A DNA stretch of 64,000 bases, taken from the NCBI RefSeq assembly GCF_029961185.1, contig NZ_JASBQQ010000008.1, positions 1 through 64,000 of the forward strand. The letters are read 5' to 3'. The position numbers were made by a program, and so were the translations under genes. Below are positions 26,280 through 35,557 of this stretch, one piece after another. Positions within the stretch are counted from its first letter, which is position 1; every line of letters begins with the position of its first letter. Below the pieces are notes generated by a model. That model made no database searches and had not been told where the DNA came from. It worked only from the letters and a program-made list of their open reading frames with translations. This stretch comes from Albidovulum aestuarii. Lineage in GTDB: Bacteria; Pseudomonadota; Alphaproteobacteria; Rhodobacterales; Rhodobacteraceae.

Positions 26280-27986
26280 CTATGACATCACTTCGAAGCG
26301 ATCGACGTCGATCATTCCGCGGTCGGTGATTTTCAGATGCGGAATGACCGGAAGAGCCAGGAACGCCATCTGCAGGAAGGGCTCCTCCAGGGTCACTCCA
26401 AGAGATCGGGCCGCTGTTCGCAGAGCCCTCAACTTTTCTTCGACCACTTCGAACCGGTCCAAGCTCATGAGGCCGGCAATGGGCAGCGCGAGTTCGGCAA
26501 GCACGGCTCCGCCACGCGCGACGACAAATCCGCCCTCAATGTCCTTCAGCCGGTTCGCTGCCAGTGCCATGTCCTCGTAGTCGATGCCGACGACGACAAT
26601 GTTGTGATGATCATGGCAGACGGTTGCGGCAATCGCACCTCTTTGGAAATCAAAACCGCGCACGAAGCCGGTGGCGATATTGCCGTTCTTTCCATGCCGC
26701 TCGATCACGGCAATTCTGGCCAGGTCTCGCGCGGGGTCGGGCCGCTTGTCGCCCCCATCGGGATGGATGTCTTCGGTCACGTGCTCGGTTATGATCTTGC
26801 CCGGTAAAATGCCAATGACCGAAGTTTCGGCGCGATTTTCTGCGCAACGGAATGAACCGGCGGTGATTGGCGGTGGCTTGACCGAATTGCGCGCGACGGG
26901 CGGGATCGTCTTTCGTGAGGCGAAAGCCGCATCGTTGACGACAATTCCACCGCAAATCACCATCTGCGGCCGACATGCGGCAAGATTGTTCATCACGACG
27001 ATATCCGCGCGCTTTCCTGGGGCAATCTGGCCGCGATCTTTCAGACCAAAGGCCTCTGCGGCCGACAGACTGGCGGCGCGGTAGACCGCGAGCGTGTCGG
27101 CGCCGCGTGCGATTGCGGAGCGGATCATGTAGTCGAGGTGGCCATGCTCGGCGATGTCGAGCGGATTGCGGTCGTCGGTGCATAGGCAGATGTAGGGAGA
27201 GTTCCGTTCGGTGATCAGCGGCATCAGCGCCTCCAGATCCTTCGAGACAGAACCTTCGCGTATCAGAATCCTCATACCCTTGCGAAGCTTCTCCAAAGCC
27301 TCCTCGGTCGAGGTTGCCTCATGTTCGGTCCGGATCCCGGGGCTGAGATAGGCATTGAGATCCTTTCCCTTAAGGAGCGGAGCGTGGCCGTCGATGTGAA
27401 GGCCACGGAAAGCCTCGAGTTTCGCCATGGCGTCTGGTGCCTTGTTGATGACGCCTGGGTAGTTCATGAACTCGGCCAATCCGATCACTGCAGGATGATC
27501 CCGCAGAGCGATCAGGTCAGCGACCTCCAGTCGCGCGCCGGCGGTTTCCATCTCGGTTGACGGGACGCAGGACGACAACTGTACGCGGATATCCATCAGC
27601 GTATGGGTGCTTGCTTCAAGGAAATACCGGATGCCGTCGATACCGGCGACATTTGCGATTTCGTGCGGGTCGCAGATCGCGGTCGTAACACCCTTGGGGC
27701 ATACGCAGCGGTCGAACTCGAAAGGCGTGACACAGGAACTTTCGATGTGAAGATGGGTATCGATGAAGCCTGGGACCAGGTAATTGCCCGTCACGTCGAA
27801 GACCTCACGGGCCTCGTAGCTTTCGCAGATGCCAATGATCGCATCGCCACAGACCGCCACGTCTCCGGTCAGGAACGTTCCGGTCACGGTATCAAGAACG
27901 GTGCCGCCGCGCAGCACCAGATCCGCCGGGACAAGCCCACGGGCCTGATCGATCATGTCGTGAAGTGACCTTGTTCCTTTCATCAT
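26280..27986 (-). CDS. ade: Adenine deaminase
   Basis: A 568-residue metal-dependent amidohydrolase that converts adenine to hypoxanthine. The metal motif DTHLHIESS is at about residue 75, DPHEIAN at about 105 and the later metal-site CTDDRNPLD near 270. The C-terminal beta domain with [15 protein letters not shown] is specific to the adenine-deaminase group. ATG 27986 is chosen because it overlaps the permease stop (TGATG); a GTG one codon earlier is possible. It is the last gene of a transporter operon, suggesting the imported compound is a purine or is salvaged through adenine. A related amidohydrolase specificity is possible. Confidence 0.9.
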   Translation of the reverse strand: MMKGTRSLHDMIDQARGLVPADLVLRGGTVLDTVTGTFLTGDVAVCGDAIIGICESYEAREVFDVTGNYLVPGFIDTHLHIESSCVTPFEFDRCVCPKGVTTAICDPHEIANVAGIDGIRYFLEASTHTLMDIRVQLSSCVPSTEMETAGARLEVADLIALRDHPAVIGLAEFMNYPGVINKAPDAMAKLEAFRGLHIDGHAPLLKGKDLNAYLSPGIRTEHEATSTEEALEKLRKGMRILIREGSVSKDLEALMPLITERNSPYICLCTDDRNPLDIAEHGHLDYMIRSAIARGADTLAVYRAASLSAAEAFGLKDRGQIAPGKRADIVVMNNLAACRPQMVICGGIVVNDAAFASRKTIPPVARNSVKPPPITAGSFRCAENRAETSVIGILPGKIITEHVTEDIHPDGGDKRPDPARDLARIAVIERHGKNGNIATGFVRGFDFQRGAIAATVCHDHHNIVVVGIDYEDMALAANRLKDIEGGFVVARGGAVLAELALPIAGLMSLDRFEVVEEKLRALRTAARSLGVTLEEPFLQMAFLALPVIPHLKITDRGMIDVDRFEVMS

Positions 27987-29563
27987 CACTCCACCGTCTG
28001 CATGCCGAGATGCGTCAGTGTCCGCCGCTCAACGAACAGGATCGCGTAGTAGAAGGCGACGGACAGGCAGACCGATACCGCGGCGACCGTCCAGATCATG
28101 CCGTAGTCGAGATAACCCCTCGACTGGTTCAGGAGGTTGCCCAGCCCCGTGCCTGTGGCCAGCCATTCGGCGATCATCACGCCCAGCAGCGCGCGCGGCA
28201 CCGTCAGGCGGGTCGCCGCGAAGAGATATGGCAGCGCGGCCGGGATCGAGACCATCCGAAGCTCCTGCCAGGCAGACGCGCCATATGCGCGCGGCAGGTC
28301 AAGCACGGATTGCGGTACGCGCTGGATTCCCTGCACGAGCAAAACGAAGGCCGGAAAGAACGTCACCGAAATCGTGATCCAGAGCGTGACCGATGTGCCG
28401 CGTCCGAGGATCAGGACCAGAAGTGGCGTCAGAGCGACAAGCGGCATCGTCTGGGTCACCAGCGCGACCGGCATGAACGTCTTGATGAATCCGGGAAACA
28501 TGCGGGCCGAGATTGCAAGCAGGAAGGCGAAGCTCAGCCCCGCGATCATGCCGACCGCCGTGATCGGCAGGGTTTGGGCCAACGCAGCCAGAAGTTTTTC
28601 CCGTGCGGCAGGCGATGTGTCGGACAGAAAGAGGTAGTCCACGACGCCAAACGGGGTCTTCGCGATCAGGTCCGGCACGCCCGTCAGCTTGATGAACGCC
28701 CACCACAGGACAAAGGGCAGAAGCGCCGCCCCGGCGAAGATCGCCATTCGCAGGGGCAGCGGCTTTGCCGTGCCGTCGCCGACACCGGGGATTGCGGTGT
28801 TCAGCGTCACGGATCGGGTGCTGCCCAGGGTGCGGGCGGAGATGACTGCGAACACAAGATAGCTCAGTCCGGCAATCAGCGTCGCAACCAACCCGATACC
28901 CCAAAGCCGGGCAGGTTCTCCCCGGCCAAGGGAGCCGAGCAGGTAGGTGCCGAGCCCCCAGCGTCCACCGCCGCCAAATTCCGCAAGGATAGCGCCTAGG
29001 ACCGCGTTGGGCGCTGCGATGCGAAGACCGCTGAGGATGTCGGGCACGGCACCGCGCAGGCGCACTAGCTTCATCACCAGCCAATCCTTGCCGCCATAGG
29101 CCCGTACGACGTCTGCCGCACGGGTATCGAATTGAGACAGGCCTACGACCGTTGCACTCATCGTTACGAAGTAGACGCCGAGCGCGGCGAGCGTGACCCG
29201 CGGAGCCATGCCCGACAGGGTCAGTACCAGGATCGGTGCGATGGCGATGGGTGGCAGGGCAAAGACCGCAATATTGAAGCCCCGCGTCAGCCGCAGCAAG
29301 GTCGGGAAAAGAACGAAGAGTATCCCCGCGCCGACCGCGACGACATTGCCGATCAGGAACCCCATGACCGAGGCATAGACCGTCGCCCCGACATGGCCGG
29401 GATAATCGGCACGGTCTATCCAGAGCCGGACGAGAATCTCGCTCAGGCCCGGTAACGCTCCCCCAGCGATCCAGTCCATGCGCCCCACGATTTCCCAGAC
29501 GAGGAGCAGTATCGCGAGATTGAGAAGAGTCCGGCTGCGAAGAAATCCCGTCCTACCCGTCAT
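27986..29563 (-). CDS. ABC permease, fused double-domain (SsuC/TauC type)
   Basis: A 525-residue inner-membrane protein with two complete permease halves in tandem. The first half (about 1-245) has an EAA-type loop [20 protein letters not shown]; the second (about 265-525) has [20 protein letters not shown]. Usual relatives are single-domain proteins of about 260 residues that dimerise, so the fusion supplies the whole channel in one chain. ATG 29563 overlaps the ATPase gene by 11 bp; a longer upstream frame lies inside that gene. The family imports sulfonates, nitriles, pyrimidine precursors or similar small molecules. Confidence 0.88.
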   Translation of the reverse strand: MTGRTGFLRSRTLLNLAILLLVWEIVGRMDWIAGGALPGLSEILVRLWIDRADYPGHVGATVYASVMGFLIGNVVAVGAGILFVLFPTLLRLTRGFNIAVFALPPIAIAPILVLTLSGMAPRVTLAALGVYFVTMSATVVGLSQFDTRAADVVRAYGGKDWLVMKLVRLRGAVPDILSGLRIAAPNAVLGAILAEFGGGGRWGLGTYLLGSLGRGEPARLWGIGLVATLIAGLSYLVFAVISARTLGSTRSVTLNTAIPGVGDGTAKPLPLRMAIFAGAALLPFVLWWAFIKLTGVPDLIAKTPFGVVDYLFLSDTSPAAREKLLAALAQTLPITAVGMIAGLSFAFLLAISARMFPGFIKTFMPVALVTQTMPLVALTPLLVLILGRGTSVTLWITISVTFFPAFVLLVQGIQRVPQSVLDLPRAYGASAWQELRMVSIPAALPYLFAATRLTVPRALLGVMIAEWLATGTGLGNLLNQSRGYLDYGMIWTVAAVSVCLSVAFYYAILFVERRTLTHLGMQTVE

Positions 29564-30323
29564 GAAGCACCGTCGCGATCTTGTCGCAGAGCGTATGGAA
29601 CTCCGGCGCGGAGTAGAGTTCATTTCTGCGCGGACGTTCAAACGGGACTAGAATGATGTCGACGACACGCCCCGGGTTGGCATGCATGACCACCACATAG
29701 TCGGCGAGGAAGACGGCCTCGTCTATGCCATGGGTGACCAGAAGCGCCGTCGATTTCGATTCCAGCCAGATGCGCTGCAATTCTATGTTCATCTGACGCC
29801 GACGGATCTGGTCGAGCGCGCCGAAGGGTTCGTCCATGAACAAGACCTCGGGCGCCGTGATCAGCGAACGGGCGATCGAGACACGCTGGCGCATACCGCC
29901 GGACAGCTGGCCGGGCAGCGAATTCTCGTAGCCTTTCAACCCGACCAGTTCGATCAATTTCGCGATCTCATGGCTGTATTTGGCAGGGTCCCGTCCCAGA
30001 ACCTCGAGGGGGAGCGAGACGTTGCGCGCAACGCTCCGCCAGGGAAGGAGGGCGGCGTCCTGAAACGCCACCCCCGTAACTCCGGCCGCCGTTGCCGCCG
30101 CGGGTGGCTGACCCGCGATCCGGACATCGCCGCTGTCATAGTCCTCAAGCCCCAGTGCAATCCGCATCGCCGTCGACTTGCCGCAGCCAGACGGCCCGAT
30201 AAGCGCAGTGAATGACCCGGGCGCGCAGTCCAGGTCCATATCCCGCAGCGCTTCGACATCCGCGCCCCGCCCACGATAGGTCTTGCAGACGGCGCGCAGA
30301 TGGATGCCCTGATCGTGGTGCAT
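29553..30323 (-). CDS. ABC transporter ATPase (SsuB/TauB type)
   Basis: A 256-residue cytoplasmic ATPase with Walker A IGPSGCGKST (about 42-51), the signature LSGGMRQRVSIARSL (about 138), Walker B VLFMDEPFGALD and the switch LLVTHGIDEAV. It overlaps the binding-protein gene upstream (ATGA) and the fused permease downstream, so the three genes are translationally coupled. A C-terminal LHDG end is normal for the type. Confidence 0.9.
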   Translation of the reverse strand: MHHDQGIHLRAVCKTYRGRGADVEALRDMDLDCAPGSFTALIGPSGCGKSTAMRIALGLEDYDSGDVRIAGQPPAAATAAGVTGVAFQDAALLPWRSVARNVSLPLEVLGRDPAKYSHEIAKLIELVGLKGYENSLPGQLSGGMRQRVSIARSLITAPEVLFMDEPFGALDQIRRRQMNIELQRIWLESKSTALLVTHGIDEAVFLADYVVVMHANPGRVVDIILVPFERPRRNELYSAPEFHTLCDKIATVLHDG

Positions 30324-31291
30324 CAGATCTCCTCAAGCAGCGTGGTGTCGAACATCTCGCGCGTGCCGTTGATGCCGACGGCCCTAAGCGCCTCGAGGCT
30401 TTTTGCAATCGCGTCCTCGGACATTGAAAAGATCCCATCGGGCGCGACGATCAGGTCCTTCTGTGCGGTGTTGAAGAAGACCTCGTTGTCGATGGTTCGG
30501 CCCGTCCCCTTGAACCAGGTTTCTTCCCATTGCGGCGGGTAGACGGACGGATCGGCAAGGTTTTCGTCCCAGCCCCTGCGGCTGGCCCGCAACCAGGCCA
30601 CCAGCTCTGCCCGCTTCGAGGCGAGCGTTTCTTCGGTGACGACGACGGTGTCGTTGAACAGCGTGACACCATGATCGTAAAGCAGGAAGGACTGTGCCTC
30701 TTCGCCAAGCCGGCTGATGGTGTAGGGAACGTTGGTGGTGAAATCGAGCGAGGCGTCGATTTCGCCGCTGACAAGCGGGGTGGGATCATAAGCATAGGGC
30801 ACGATGTTGACCGCGCTTCGATCAATGCCGTTCAGGCTGAGCAGTGCCTCGACGGTGACGGTGTTCACCGGCGGCACGGCAACGGTCTTGCCGACCAGGT
30901 CCGACGGCGTGTTGATCGGGTTCTTTTTCAGCGAAACGATCCCGATCGGGTTCTTCTGATATTGCGCGCCAATGATCTTGAACTTGGCGCCCTGTTCCGA
31001 AATGGCGCGGATCGTCGTATCTGGCGTGGTCAGCGCCAGGTCCGCACGCCGGGCGATGATTGTGCTTTCCGGTATCACGTCCGGCCCGCCCGACAGATAG
31101 GTCAGGTCCAGGCCCTCTTCGGCGTAGTACCCCTTGTCCATCGCAAGGAAATATCCGGCGAATTCGGCGTCGTTGATCCAGGCCGCCTGCATCGTGAGCG
31201 GCGTGGCGGCAAATGCGCGACGGGGCAGCCCGATGGCGGCGGTCGCGGCCGTCGCCTGAAGGAATGTCCGGCGATTGAGTGTCAGTGTCAT
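30323..31291 (-). CDS. ABC substrate-binding protein, NMT1/THI5-like
   Basis: A 322-residue periplasmic binding protein. The N-terminus NRRTFLQATAATAAIG followed by RRAFAA is a twin-arginine signal, so export probably follows folding in the cytoplasm. The mature part has the NMT1/THI5 pattern (AGYFLAMDKGYYAEEGLDLT, DVIPESTIIARRADLALTTP), the fold that binds pyrimidine precursors, riboflavin, nitriles or sulfonates. A good ribosome binding site (GGGAGGTAAT) precedes the start. Operon partners (adenine deaminase, 5-FCL-like protein) suggest a heterocyclic ligand such as a nucleobase or pterin, which is inference. Confidence 0.87.
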   Translation of the reverse strand: MTLTLNRRTFLQATAATAAIGLPRRAFAATPLTMQAAWINDAEFAGYFLAMDKGYYAEEGLDLTYLSGGPDVIPESTIIARRADLALTTPDTTIRAISEQGAKFKIIGAQYQKNPIGIVSLKKNPINTPSDLVGKTVAVPPVNTVTVEALLSLNGIDRSAVNIVPYAYDPTPLVSGEIDASLDFTTNVPYTISRLGEEAQSFLLYDHGVTLFNDTVVVTEETLASKRAELVAWLRASRRGWDENLADPSVYPPQWEETWFKGTGRTIDNEVFFNTAQKDLIVAPDGIFSMSEDAIAKSLEALRAVGINGTREMFDTTLLEEI

Positions 31292-31330
31292 TATTACCTC
31301 CCTTGACCGGCAGCACGCGGCTGCACTTTC

Positions 31331-32077
31331 CTAAGTTGACGGCGCCAGCCCCTGCATGGCGCGCAGTTCCTGCAATGGCGGGGTCTGTTCGATCTGTTTG
31401 GGATCAAGAAGATCCCAGATGACTCCGCGCGGGCGCTTGGCCCGCCGTTCAACCTTGTGCAGCTTGCTCGGCGTGGCGATGTAATCGACAAGAATATCTG
31501 TCGGGCTCGGGTGGAGTTTTTCTTGAACGACTTGACAGTCATGGACGGCTGCGACGACCGGCGTGTCTTCGCCCACCAACCCGAGATCGGTGAACATGCC
31601 CCATTCAAGGTCGAAAAACCCATGCCCCTTGCCGAAGCGGACACCATCGACAGAGACGGCTGAGGCGCCTGTGACCAGGAAGTCAATTCTGCCGTGCCGC
31701 GCGACCTCCTCCAGCGAAATCGGTACGCCGAAATGCTCCATACCGTCCAGCCAGGCGGCATAGAGCTCATGACCCTTCGGGACGCTTCCCGGCTCGATAT
31801 AAAGAAAACCGCGATAGATGCCATAGGTCGACATGAAGAAAGGCTTACCCATCTCGATCAGTTGCCGACGCAGGTCCACCAAGCAGTTATCGGGCGTGAT
31901 GAACAGAAACTCGGCCTCCTTGCAGGCCGGCATGTCGAGGATGCGGCTCGTCGCGATCTCTGATCCTTCGAAGTCCGGTATGACCTCTGCGAAATTCTTG
32001 TCGAACCTCGTATCCGGTTTGGCGACGTCCTTCAGCTTGCTCCAGATCTGCTGGCGAATGATGTTTGATTTTGACAC
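31331..32077 (-). CDS. 5-formyltetrahydrofolate cyclo-ligase-like protein
   Basis: A 248-residue protein of the 5-FCL/MTHFS-like family, which in its classical members converts 5-formyl-THF to 5,10-methenyl-THF with ATP. Visible are the N-terminal IRQQIWSKLKDVA helix and the conserved VSVDGVRFGKGHGFFDLEWG loop (about 145-164, matching the substrate-site G-x-G-x-G-F-Y/F-D element). It is longer than true MTHFS (about 190), so it probably belongs to a paralogous group with different substrates. It heads the ABC/adenine deaminase operon and is divergent from the RpiR gene. Confidence 0.82.
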   Translation of the reverse strand: MSKSNIIRQQIWSKLKDVAKPDTRFDKNFAEVIPDFEGSEIATSRILDMPACKEAEFLFITPDNCLVDLRRQLIEMGKPFFMSTYGIYRGFLYIEPGSVPKGHELYAAWLDGMEHFGVPISLEEVARHGRIDFLVTGASAVSVDGVRFGKGHGFFDLEWGMFTDLGLVGEDTPVVAAVHDCQVVQEKLHPSPTDILVDYIATPSKLHKVERRAKRPRGVIWDLLDPKQIEQTPPLQELRAMQGLAPST

Positions 32078-32143
32078 GCGGCGCCCCTACTGTTTCAGAT
32101 AGCTGTTTCATTGTTTCAATCAATGTTCCAGCGTTCCAGAATT

Positions 32144-32161
32144 GTGAAACACGAGTTTCAC
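32144..32161. promoter_or_regulatory. RpiR operator candidate
   Basis: Perfect inverted repeat GTGAAAC-acga-GTTTCAC, 40 bp before the RpiR gene, in the divergent gap. Three further TGTTTCA elements (32091, 32104, 32112) lie on the operon side, making a cluster of half sites between both starts. Position and symmetry suggest control of both transcripts. Confidence 0.6.
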
Positions 32162-32201
32162 TCAGTCAAAGAAAAAAATAAGTATATGAAAAGGCTAATG
32201 T

Positions 32202-33050
32202 ATGTCGACAAGACTGTCCCTGAGAATCCAGGAACGGATCAACCGACTGACGAAAAGCGAGCAAAAACTGGCTCGGGTGATTCTCGAGTCACCGACGCTT
32301 ATTGAAACGCATACTGCAACTGAGCTCGCGAGCATTGCCGATGTATCCAAGGCGACCGCCGCGCGCTTCTTTCGGGCACTCGGTTATGCCGATTTCGACG
32401 AGGTGAAACTTCAGGCGCGGGAAGAGCGGAACCGTACCCAGCCCTACAGCTATTCAGAGTCGCCTCAAGGCAGCACGGTACTGGGACGGAAGATCAGTGA
32501 ACACCTCGAGCTTGAGCTGACGAACATCACACGCACCTTCGAGGAGATGGGGCCGGAATCCCTTCGGCAGGCATCACGCATGATCGCGGACGCGCCGCGG
32601 GTCTGGTTTCTTGGGCTTGGCGCCGACGCCTGGCTGGCGCGTTACGCACGCGTCACTTTCTCCCGCCTGCGCCACAACGTGAACGTACTCGGCACGGGGG
32701 AAGGTGCCTTGGCCGAAGATCTCGCGATGATGGGGCCGCGCGACGTACTGGTCACTATGGTTCAGGGACCGCAATCCAGGGAACTGAAGGCGATCCTGTC
32801 CTTCGCGCGGACGACCCGTGTGAATATCATAGCGATCACAGATCACAGCAATCTGGCGCAGGCCAAGCGCTTCTCCGATCTCGTCCTGCGCTGCCATATC
32901 GCGAATTACGGTCTCATCGCCACCTATACCACCATGGTCAGCCTGCTGCGTCTGCTGGCGGTGTCATATGTCGGACATGTCGGCGAAACCGCCGTGCAGC
33001 GCACAGGCTTGATCGACGATATCAATGAGGAACTTGACGTATTCGGCTAG
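32202..33050 (+). CDS. MurR/RpiR-family regulator
   Basis: A 282-residue transcription factor. The N-terminal helix-turn-helix (about 15-75; LTKSEQKLARVILESPTLIE, IADVSKATAARFFRALGY) is joined to a C-terminal SIS domain (about 125-265; RVWFLGLGADAWLARYARVT) that binds phosphosugars in known members. It is divergent from the 5-FCL/ABC/adenine deaminase operon with an inverted repeat between them, so it probably controls nucleoside-type uptake, perhaps sensing a ribose phosphate (inference). Confidence 0.9.
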   Translation: MSTRLSLRIQERINRLTKSEQKLARVILESPTLIETHTATELASIADVSKATAARFFRALGYADFDEVKLQAREERNRTQPYSYSESPQGSTVLGRKISEHLELELTNITRTFEEMGPESLRQASRMIADAPRVWFLGLGADAWLARYARVTFSRLRHNVNVLGTGEGALAEDLAMMGPRDVLVTMVQGPQSRELKAILSFARTTRVNIIAITDHSNLAQAKRFSDLVLRCHIANYGLIATYTTMVSLLRLLAVSYVGHVGETAVQRTGLIDDINEELDVFG

Positions 33051-33272
33051 TGAAGACGGGTTTATCCAAAACGAGTCGGTTGCCTAGAAATGAGCATCCA
33101 AGGCTCGTATTTCTTCAGCATACTACCGACCGGTGAGTCATCATTTAGCTCATGCAAAAGTGATTGAAATGTGCGTATGCGGCCGAGGCAGACCTCCCAG
33201 TTCTTCGCTCGCTTCGAAGCGACATTGGCGTAGTCACAGCGCATGGCCGCGATGTTCCTCCCACCAGTCAAT

Positions 33273-33452
33273 TCGGCAATATGGATCGAGGTCTGCTTCG
33301 GGAAGGCTGCACTGCAGCGTCAGGGACGTAGATCAGTGACCGCAAAGGGCTGAATGAAGACCAAACCCAGCATTGCATCCCGTGCCATCGTCAGATGTTT
33401 TACCGCCGCGATCCACACGAATGGCAGCAATGCGGGTTGCGACGGCAGCATC
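33273..33452 (+). repeat. Dispersed intergenic repeat, copy E (both modules)
   Basis: The 3' half of the first module (GGAAGGCTGCACTGCAGCG, 33301-33319) is followed by a second-module copy GCGGGTTGCGACGGCAGCAT (33433-33452) related to 11671-11690. This fills much of the 457-bp gap 33051-33507 before the recombinase gene; nothing else was recognised in the gap. Confidence 0.5.
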
Positions 33453-33507
33453 GCAGGTAGCTGCTTGATGTCGGCTCTGGGCCGCCCGCGTCGGACTGCC
33501 CTTTGGC

Positions 33508-34140
33508 TCAGATTTCGACGGCTTCAGCGATGGCCAGCGCGTCTTCGAGTTCGACGCCGAGATATCGGACGGTGCTGTCCATCTTGGTATGTCCCAGGAG
33601 AAGCTGCACGGCACGCAGATTGCCGGTCTTGCGATAGATCTCGGCGACCTTCGTCCGGCGCATCGAATGCGTCCCGTAGGAACTTGGCTCAAGCCCGATC
33701 GACGTCACCCAGTCGCGCACAAGGCGGGCATATTGGCGGGTTGAGATATGAAGCCGCTCATGAAAGCGTCCGGGCCAAAGGTATTCTGACCCGATCATCA
33801 GCGGGTTTCTGAACCAGTCCTCCAGCGACTTTCGCGTTCCCTCGGAGAGTTCGAAGCGCACCGGCTTCTGTGTCTTGCTCTGAATGATCGAGGCGCGTTC
33901 CTTCACCTGTCCGGCGGCATAGACGTCGGCGACCTTGAGTTTCACAAGGTCGCAGCCCCTGAGCTTGCTGTCGATCGCGGTGTTGAAGATCGCGAGGTCG
34001 CGGATGTTCCCGGCCAGTTCGAGCCGGACCCGGATGGCCCAGACATGTTTCGGCAGCAGAGGCCGCTTCTGGCCGACGACACGGCCCTTGTTCCAAGCGG
34101 GGCGGCAGGCGCGGATGGCGGGAAGATTGGCAATGGTCAT
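33508..34140 (-). CDS. Tyrosine recombinase/integrase
   Basis: A 210-residue site-specific recombinase of the lambda-integrase class. Catalytic-domain motifs: SKLRGCDLVKLKVADV (first Arg region), HSMRRTKVAEIYRKTG (H-x-x-R), LLGHTKMDSTVRYLGV (second His and nucleophilic Tyr). The N-terminal core-binding domain is very short. ATG 34140 follows GGAGGAG. No att repeats, excisionase or phage genes are adjacent, so it may belong to a plasmid/integron-like module. The upstream 34141-34393 gap shows no gene. Confidence 0.88.
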   Translation of the reverse strand: MTIANLPAIRACRPAWNKGRVVGQKRPLLPKHVWAIRVRLELAGNIRDLAIFNTAIDSKLRGCDLVKLKVADVYAAGQVKERASIIQSKTQKPVRFELSEGTRKSLEDWFRNPLMIGSEYLWPGRFHERLHISTRQYARLVRDWVTSIGLEPSSYGTHSMRRTKVAEIYRKTGNLRAVQLLLGHTKMDSTVRYLGVELEDALAIAEAVEI

Positions 34141-34393
34141 GGCATCTCCTCCGATCCGCCACATACCGCCCATCACCAACCAAACGTTGGCAATTTAGAA
34201 TAGCATGGTCAGATAAAGCTGAGGAAAGAGTCCGTTCGGAGCCAACCTGAGGACCGTGGGATCGCCTCCGAAACATGCCAACCAGGATCTGACCTCGAGG
34301 CCAGAGAGGCAGCCCAAAGCAGCGATCCGGGGCTTTTCGTTTCATGATTCCTAGAAAATATGCGACAAAACCCGCCCGCTCCCAGTGGCCAGT

Positions 34394-35557
34394 TCAACTC
34401 TGTCCGGTAATATGTAGGCTCAAATCTCCCGCGCCAGCAAGGCGGACGAGTGACGTATCATTCATTCCGAACGTGCCGCCAACCAGCGCCCCGATCTTCT
34501 TGTCGGCATTCAGGATGCACGTGTGCATGACGAAGGTCATTCCACGATGGATCGGCTCAGCGTTCGTCCGGGTGATGCCGAACGGTTCCAGCCATGTCGG
34601 CGGATACCCGATCCCTACGCTGTATCCGAACCGCATGGCGAAGACATCGCCCAAGCCTTCGCCGGACAGGATGTCGAGAGCGGGCGCCTCGATTTCGGCA
34701 GCCGGAATCCCGGGACGCGCCACCGCGATGCCGGCGGCGAGGCACCTGCGGGCCGTGTTGTAGAAGTGGCGGGCCTCGGACGTAGGGGGCGCGCCGACCG
34801 CGACCGTCTGAATGCCGACAGCGTGATAGCGATTGTGGACTGCACCAAACTCTGCGTGCAAAAGATCGCCGGGTTCGAGAACACGTTCGGTCGGCGTGCC
34901 GTGAACATGATGGGACCGATCGCCCGAGGCCAGTTCGACCGGAACGGCCCAGTAATCTGAGCCAGCGTCGCGCAATGCGGCTTCGATGCCGGCCGCGACC
35001 GCCATTTCCGTAGCCCCAGGAACTGCCGCCCTTCGTAAGGCGGCCAAACCTTTCTCAGCATAGGTCCCCGCAATCCGCATCGCCTCGAATTCATCCTGCG
35101 TCTTGAAGGCCCGCAGACGGGCAATTGGAACGGAGATATCGATCGGGGCCATCATCCCCGATGCCTCGATGATTGCAATTGCAAGGGCGTGGTTCAGCGC
35201 CGCCGATTGGGCATCCCAGCCATATCTGCCGTTCGTGCCGATATTGGACCCGAGCGCTTCGGCGATGGCTTGTGCCGGGCTTTCGATGCCGAAATCATAA
35301 GCCCGGACGTCCATGTCGGCGCCGCCATGGGGCAGCATCGGGGCGTCCGAGCGCCAGATGACCATGACAGGTTTCTCAAGCCTTGGCGCCAGGATAAGCG
35401 CTTGCGGCGTGTTTACCCCGGCAAAGGAATCATGCCCGAGAAAGTAGAACTGCGCTTCGGGTGAAAAGAGGATTGCCGCGTCTAGGTCGAGAACCTCGAT
35501 GAGCGCCTTGGCCTTTTCCAGTCTTTCACAATACATTTCAGATGATCCCGGTTTCAC
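34394..35557 (-). CDS. M24-family (creatinase/ectoine-hydrolase-like) hydrolase
   Basis: A 387-residue pita-bread-fold protein of the M24 family. The metal ligands of true aminopeptidases P are absent (LLHAEFGAVHNRYHAVG instead of the D-x-G-x-x-x-x-x-x-x-D pattern), as in creatinase and ectoine hydrolase DoeA/EutD, which use a His (here in SHHVHG). The C-terminal GYSVGIGYPPTWLEP strand also resembles DoeA. It starts at GTG 35557 overlapping the SDR stop (GTGA). Its operon with an EutB-like lyase and a polar-amino-acid transporter supports an amide-hydrolysing role on a compatible-solute-like compound. Confidence 0.82.
   Translation of the reverse strand: MKPGSSEMYCERLEKAKALIEVLDLDAAILFSPEAQFYFLGHDSFAGVNTPQALILAPRLEKPVMVIWRSDAPMLPHGGADMDVRAYDFGIESPAQAIAEALGSNIGTNGRYGWDAQSAALNHALAIAIIEASGMMAPIDISVPIARLRAFKTQDEFEAMRIAGTYAEKGLAALRRAAVPGATEMAVAAGIEAALRDAGSDYWAVPVELASGDRSHHVHGTPTERVLEPGDLLHAEFGAVHNRYHAVGIQTVAVGAPPTSEARHFYNTARRCLAAGIAVARPGIPAAEIEAPALDILSGEGLGDVFAMRFGYSVGIGYPPTWLEPFGITRTNAEPIHRGMTFVMHTCILNADKKIGALVGGTFGMNDTSLVRLAGAGDLSLHITGQS

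Noticed and set aside
27965-28999. 344-codon open frame opposite the fused permease
   Set aside because: Arg/Gln-rich low-complexity translation, antisense to a clear membrane protein gene.
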